From assembly GCA_902779075.1 (NCBI GenBank), contig CACZAK010000136.1:1-18919 (forward strand): DNA of 18,919 bases, read 5' to 3'. The notes beneath the pieces were generated by a model, which saw only the letters and a list, made by a program, of their open reading frames with translations, made no database searches and had not been told where the DNA came from. Every line of letters begins with the position of its first letter. The first letter of the stretch is position 1. The position numbers were made by a program, and so were the translations under genes. This DNA comes from an uncultured bacterium (GTDB lineage Bacteria > Verrucomicrobiota > Kiritimatiellia > RFP12 > UBA1067). Below are positions 16,068 to 18,919 of this stretch, piece after piece.

Positions 16068-16961
16068 ATGATGAAGAGTATGCAGAGCGAAGCGCGGAAA
16101 GCGGTCAAGACCGTCGCCCGAAAGGCGAGGGTGGGGCGTTCTGCATACGTGATGGATCCGGAGTGCCTTGCCTTGCTCGAAGACTTCCGGCTCATGGACG
16201 ACGACTTTATGTCGAAATGCCTCGAGAACGCGCCTGAGTGCATAGAACTGATGCTGCGAATCATCATCGGCAAGAAAGACCTGAAGGTCGTCAAATCGCA
16301 GACCGAGTATCCTATCAAGAGCCTTCAGGGGCGCGGCGTTCGTTTCGACGTGTTCGCGAAAGATTCCGAGGGCAGGGAATACGACATAGAAATCCAGCGT
16401 TCCGACCGCGGCGCGGAGCCGAGGCGGGCGCGGTACAACTCCGCGCTGATGGACGCGAACGCACTTGATTCCGGCGAGGACTTTGGAGAGTTGCGCGACA
16501 CTTACGTCATCTTCATCACCGAGAATGACGTTATGGGCGATGGACAGGAAGTCTACGTCTACGACAGAACAGAGAAAACATCTGGCAGGATTCTCGGTGA
16601 CGGAACGCACATCATCTATGTAAACGGCGAGACGCGGAGCGAAACCGAGATAGGCAGATTGATACACGATCTACTGTGCCGCGACGCAGCAAAAATGCAT
16701 TTCGACGTTCTCAGAAAACGAGTCAGTCAATTCAAGAATTCAGAAGAAGGGAGGCACTATATGTGCAAGGCAATGGAAGAATTTGGAAACCGTCGCGAAG
16801 CTCGCGGCGAGGCTCGTGGCAAGGCCGAGGGCAAGCGCGAAAACATGTTCGCGACGGCCAAACGGATGCTTAAAGACGGCATCCTTGCGTTGAAAGACAT
16901 TGCAAGGTATTCCGGTCTTTCGCTTGCGCAGGTAAAGAAACTCCAGTCGGAAATGGCATGA
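16068..16961 (+). CDS. Rpn/PD-(D/E)XK nuclease family putative transposase
   Basis: The product has 297 residues from the ATG at 16068. The reading frame is open back to 15960, inside the previous gene, and TTG at 16041 is an alternative start; 16068 was chosen because the likely transcript begins near 16016, but the start is uncertain. The core FRLMDDDFMSKCLE, then VRFDVFA (Asp94) and YDIEIQ (Glu108, Gln110), followed by ALMDANAL and TYVIFITENDV, is the pattern of the Rpn / PDDEXK_2 family, whose characterised members promote recombination by DNA cleavage. The active site is D-ExQ, as in the Rpn group. After a charged RGEARGKAEGKRE linker (about 245-258), the end (about 270-295) resembles a small helix-turn-helix. 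The family is typically present in many copies per genome and may spread as a mobile element; no terminal repeats were found here. Confidence 0.85.
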   Translation: MMKSMQSEARKAVKTVARKARVGRSAYVMDPECLALLEDFRLMDDDFMSKCLENAPECIELMLRIIIGKKDLKVVKSQTEYPIKSLQGRGVRFDVFAKDSEGREYDIEIQRSDRGAEPRRARYNSALMDANALDSGEDFGELRDTYVIFITENDVMGDGQEVYVYDRTEKTSGRILGDGTHIIYVNGETRSETEIGRLIHDLLCRDAAKMHFDVLRKRVSQFKNSEEGRHYMCKAMEEFGNRREARGEARGKAEGKRENMFATAKRMLKDGILALKDIARYSGLSLAQVKKLQSEMA

Positions 16962-16982
16962 GTGGCGCAATGACCATAACTG

Positions 16983-17003
16983 CGAAAATCGCCCAGATTT
17001 GCG
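16983..17003 (+). repeat. Imperfect hairpin just before a ten-G run
   Basis: Bases 16983-16990 pair with 16996-17003 at seven of eight positions around a five-base loop (GCCCA). The right arm runs directly into ten G at 17003-17012. It lies 22 bases after the Rpn stop codon. It has no U-run, so it is not a standard terminator. Confidence 0.5.
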
Positions 17004-17012
17004 GGGGGGGGG
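17003..17012 (+). repeat. Ten-G homopolymer in the spacer after the Rpn gene
   Basis: Ten consecutive G lie between the Rpn stop codon and the mini-protein gene. It is the longest of three G-runs of eight or more in the window; the others are at 7200-7208 and 18777-18784. Confidence 0.75.
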
Positions 17013-17036
17013 CGTTACTAGGCTTGTAGCGGGCTT

Positions 17037-17056
17037 CCGCGCCGGGAGCGGCGCGG
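17037..17056 (+). repeat. Perfect 8-bp GC-only stem with GGAG loop
   Basis: CCGCGCCG (17037-17044) and CGGCGCGG (17049-17056) are perfect complements around a four-base loop. No T-run follows. It could be a palindromic repeat element or an RNA structure upstream of the mini-protein gene. Confidence 0.6.
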
Positions 17057-17098
17057 CCGCATTCCACAGACATTCGGCAGCCTACGGCCGACAATCGA

Positions 17099-17141
17099 GA
17101 CGACATGCGACGAACGACCGTCGCGTGTCGTCTGTCGTTTT
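17099..17141 (+). terminator. 14-bp stem-loop followed by TTTT; terminator-like
   Basis: Bases 17099-17112 pair with 17119-17132 in a 14-bp stem with a single G-T wobble (17106 with 17125) and a six-base loop (AACGAC). Four T follow at 17138-17141. It could end transcription of the Rpn gene, which stops 140 bases upstream, or act in the leader of the mini-protein gene. The weak, displaced T-run leaves the terminator role uncertain. Confidence 0.5.
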
Positions 17142-17204
17142 GGCGCACGGACGCCGTCCACGCGCGTTCGTAGCGATTTCCACAAACCCAAAGGAGAAGC
17201 AACA

Positions 17205-17432
17205 ATGAAGAAAATAGCAATGATGCTCGGCGCGGCGGCGCTCTTGCCGCTTCACGCCGACACGTACCAGTTCATAATATCGGGCGACCCGGTCGCCGCC
17301 GCCACGGCTGACAGCCACTCTGTCGCCTCCGCCGCCACGTCGCTCGAGACCCGTTACCGCACATGGGACGAGTCGGACGGCATCGCCCTGCGCTCGGACA
17401 AGTACCGTGGCCTTTTGATCATTGTCAAGTAA
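17205..17432 (+). CDS. 75-residue exported mini-protein ending in GLLIIVK
   Basis: No characterised family is recognised. AAAGGAG (17190-17196) sits eight bases before the ATG. Residues 1 to about 18 (MKKIAMMLGAAALLPLHA) form a signal peptide, leaving about 57 mature residues: DTYQFIISGDPVAAAT, an Ala/Ser-rich stretch, then RTWDESDGIALRSDKYRGLLIIVK. The last 16 residues align without gaps to the end of the 1447-residue surface protein, with ten identities (A, L, R, K, G, L, I, I, V, K). A strong ribosome-binding site and signal peptide support a real gene despite its size. It may be a small secreted peptide carrying the sorting tail, a remnant of a larger surface protein, or a leader for the FGE-like gene that starts 20 bases downstream and is probably co-transcribed. 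Confidence 0.78.
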   Translation: MKKIAMMLGAAALLPLHADTYQFIISGDPVAAATADSHSVASAATSLETRYRTWDESDGIALRSDKYRGLLIIVK

Positions 17433-17452
17433 ACAAGAAAGGAAAACAGAAC

Positions 17453-18763
17453 ATGAACATCAAGAAACTGACGGCGGTCGCCCTTGCGGCCACGACAAAC
17501 GCGGCACTCACCGCCGCCGTGCCGGAAATCTCCGGCGTCACGATGGCGCAGGACGTCGCGCGCCTCGTAACCATCACCTACACGCTGGCGGACGCGCCCG
17601 CCGTCGTGACGGTGGACGTGCAGACAAACAATGCCAACGGCGGCTGGGCCTCCATCGGCGGCGAAGCCGTGTGGAACGCCACGGGCGACGTGTGGAAGAA
17701 GGTCGAAACCGGCAGCCACACGATCACGTGGCGGCCAGACCACTCGTGGCCGGACCACAAGATCGCGGACGGCGGCGCACGCGCCGTGGTGACGGCATGG
17801 GCGCTCGACAACACGCCCGACTACATGGTGGTGGATTTGGACGTCGACAATACTGTGCGTTATTATCCCAGTGTCGATTTCCTCCCGAAGAAATCGTTCG
17901 ACCAGGCCGGCGCCGCCATTACGAACAACGCGGACTACAAGACCACGAAGCTCGTGATGCGCAAGATCATGGCGCACGGCATCGAGTGGACGATGGGATC
18001 CACGGCTAACGAAACCCAACGTAAAACGGATAAAGGGCGTGAGGACACGCACAAGGTGACACTCGCGAACAACTACTACATCGGCGTGTTTGAAGTTACG
18101 CAGCGGCAGTGGAAGAATGTTGCGACGAACTCCACTGTGACGGCCAATTTCCACGACAATGGCGAGATGCGTCCGATGGAAAATATAAGCTACAACGAAA
18201 TCCGCAACTCCGCGAACTCTGCGACCGAAAATTCCGCGTATAATTGGCCTGCCAATCCAAACCCGTCTTCTTTCCTCGGACTGCTACGCACGAAAACGGG
18301 CCTCGATTTCGATCTGCCAACCGATGCGCAATGGGAGTTCGCGGCACGTTCGGGAAATGGTTCCGGATACTGGGGCAACGGCACTGCAGTGTTGAACACG
18401 GATTCTGACGCGAATCTTTCAAAACTTGGCCGCTATAAAAAGAACGGCGGTAGTAATCCAGTCTCCGTAGGTTCTTATACGCCGAGTGACTGGGGGTTGT
18501 ACGATATGCATGGCAACGTGTGGGAATGGTGCCTGGACTGGTATGAAGTCGATGCTACATCTAATGGCGGCAGAGTGAACATCGATTCTGAGCACCCTGA
18601 AAAAACGCTTTCCGGCGCATCGGGGGCTAATCGTATGTTCAGAGGCGGCAGTTTCGGAGATAACGCTTCATCCTGCCGCTCTGCGCTACGCACCGGAAAT
18701 GTTCCAAATACACGCGGCAACTCCATCGGTTTCCGTGTTGTCTGCACCGCTGGCTTGCGGTAA
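17453..18763 (+). CDS. Exported FGE/SUMF1-type C-type-lectin-fold protein; candidate DGR variable protein
   Basis: The protein has 436 residues from the ATG at 17453, with AAAGGA at 17438-17443. A signal peptide (MNIKKLTAVALAATTNAALTAA) resembles those of the GH20 and second GH113-like genes. Residues about 24-130 form an Ig-like domain (VTITYTLADAPAVVTVDV). The FGE-sulfatase domain spans about 170-432, with YYIGVFEVTQRQW, LPTDAQWEFAARSG, WGLYDMHGNVWEWC and the end RMFRGGSFGDNASSCRSALR…IGFRVVC. Of the two catalytic cysteines of true formylglycine-generating enzymes, only the second is matched (Cys408); the first aligns to Asp403. No sulfatase gene is in the window, so sulfatase maturation is unlikely. 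The ending matches the layout of DGR-diversified lectin-fold proteins such as Treponema TvpA. Ligand binding at the cell surface is inferred. Confidence 0.85.
   Translation: MNIKKLTAVALAATTNAALTAAVPEISGVTMAQDVARLVTITYTLADAPAVVTVDVQTNNANGGWASIGGEAVWNATGDVWKKVETGSHTITWRPDHSWPDHKIADGGARAVVTAWALDNTPDYMVVDLDVDNTVRYYPSVDFLPKKSFDQAGAAITNNADYKTTKLVMRKIMAHGIEWTMGSTANETQRKTDKGREDTHKVTLANNYYIGVFEVTQRQWKNVATNSTVTANFHDNGEMRPMENISYNEIRNSANSATENSAYNWPANPNPSSFLGLLRTKTGLDFDLPTDAQWEFAARSGNGSGYWGNGTAVLNTDSDANLSKLGRYKKNGGSNPVSVGSYTPSDWGLYDMHGNVWEWCLDWYEVDATSNGGRVNIDSEHPEKTLSGASGANRMFRGGSFGDNASSCRSALRTGNVPNTRGNSIGFRVVCTAGLR
18641..18736 (+). other. Candidate DGR variable region in the FGE-like gene
   Basis: This codes for residues 397-428 (RGGSF to IGFR). 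Fixed residues alternate with exposed positions that are usually Asn codons in DGR templates; here those positions read G, D, N, S, S, L, T, G, N, V, N, T, G, N, S. Ordinary FGE-like proteins share this framework, and about five of the varied codons end in A, so the sequence alone does not prove diversification. No template repeat is in the window. Confidence 0.4.
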
Positions 18764-18776
18764 GGTAAGTGTTATA

Positions 18777-18795
18777 GGGGGGGGCTCGTGCCCCC
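18777..18795 (+). promoter_or_regulatory. GC hairpin with four-base loop after the FGE-like gene; possible DGR target hairpin
   Basis: GGGGGC (18780-18785) and GCCCCC (18790-18795) form a perfect 6-bp stem with a TCGT loop, beginning 16 bases after the stop codon. Eight G run from 18777 to 18784. No T-run follows, which argues against an ordinary terminator. In DGRs a short hairpin with a four-base loop just downstream of the variable region aids retrohoming; the loop here does not match the GRNA consensus described for the Bordetella phage element. Confidence 0.45.
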
Positions 18796-18919
18796 GCCGC
18801 CGTGAAAGAAAGGATACAGGCATGGTGCGCCAAGTAAGGCTCGATAGCAACTTGCGAAATGAAAGGAGTTCGCGCTGACAAGAAATCGACAGTCAGTTAG
18901 GAACGCAAGCGACGGAAGG
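18796..18919. other. Right-edge stretch with no convincing gene
   Basis: Only very short open frames occur, for example 18822-18878 (18 residues), which has AAAGGA at 18808-18813, and 18859-18900 (13 residues). Neither resembles a known protein. If the FGE-like gene is a DGR target, an accessory gene or the template repeat would be expected to the right of this stretch. Confidence 0.5.

Noticed and set aside
14960..16318. Antisense open frame of about 450 codons spanning the GH50-like and Rpn genes
   Set aside because: It crosses two well-supported sense genes and a promoter and has shadow-type composition. The similar one at 11587-12852 opposite GH20 was rejected for the same reason.
15970..17015. 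Terminal inverted repeats bounding the Rpn gene as an insertion sequence
   Set aside because: The similar-looking GCGAATTT and AAAATCGC/GATTTGCG segments do not form a credible inverted-repeat pair, and no target-site duplication was seen.
17453..18763. Genuine formylglycine-generating (sulfatase-maturing) enzyme
   Set aside because: The first of the two catalytic cysteines is replaced by Asp403, the protein is exported with an Ig-like domain, and no sulfatase is nearby.

Overview
The window reads as chromosomal DNA of a Gram-negative, glycan-degrading bacterium, most likely a gut or rumen member of the Kiritimatiellota/Verrucomicrobiota. This is inferred from family content (large secreted multidomain proteins with LamG, lamin-tail, CotH and autotransporter-like repeats, exported glycoside hydrolases, an Rpn/PD-(D/E)XK nuclease, an FGE-like lectin-fold protein) and from GC-rich genes with short AT-rich promoters. 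No rRNA, tRNA, CRISPR array or intact insertion sequence was seen. No gene-free stretch exceeds 300 bases.

Layout. 2-496 is the 3' end of a large glycoside hydrolase, probably GH106-like. 584-1714 is an exported GH113-like TIM-barrel enzyme. On the minus strand, 1778-6889 encodes a 1703-residue exported protein with LamG-like, lamin-tail and CotH-kinase-like domains. A 282-bp divergent promoter region (6890-7171) separates it from 7172-11515, a 1447-residue surface protein whose N-terminus is encoded across a run of nine G. Then come a GH20 enzyme (11638-13191), a second GH113-like paralogue (13254-14369), a GH50-like GH-A enzyme with its own extended -10 promoter (14531-16003) and an Rpn-type nuclease (16068-16961). 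A hairpin-rich spacer (16962-17204) precedes a 75-residue exported mini-protein (17205-17432) and an FGE/C-type-lectin-fold protein (17453-18763). The last 156 bases hold a GC-rich hairpin and no convincing gene.

How the parts fit. Five genes encode (putative) exported carbohydrate-active enzymes, so the left and central parts look like a glycan-utilisation island. The two giant proteins and the FGE-like protein are candidates for cell-surface display or substrate binding. The large surface protein and the mini-protein share a 16-residue C-terminal tail pattern (ALRxxKxxGLxIIVK), which may be an undescribed sorting or attachment signal. The FGE-like protein ends in the motif layout used by target proteins of diversity-generating retroelements (DGRs), followed 16 bases later by a four-base-loop hairpin. 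A DGR (template repeat plus reverse transcriptase) may therefore lie just beyond the right edge, but neither is visible here.
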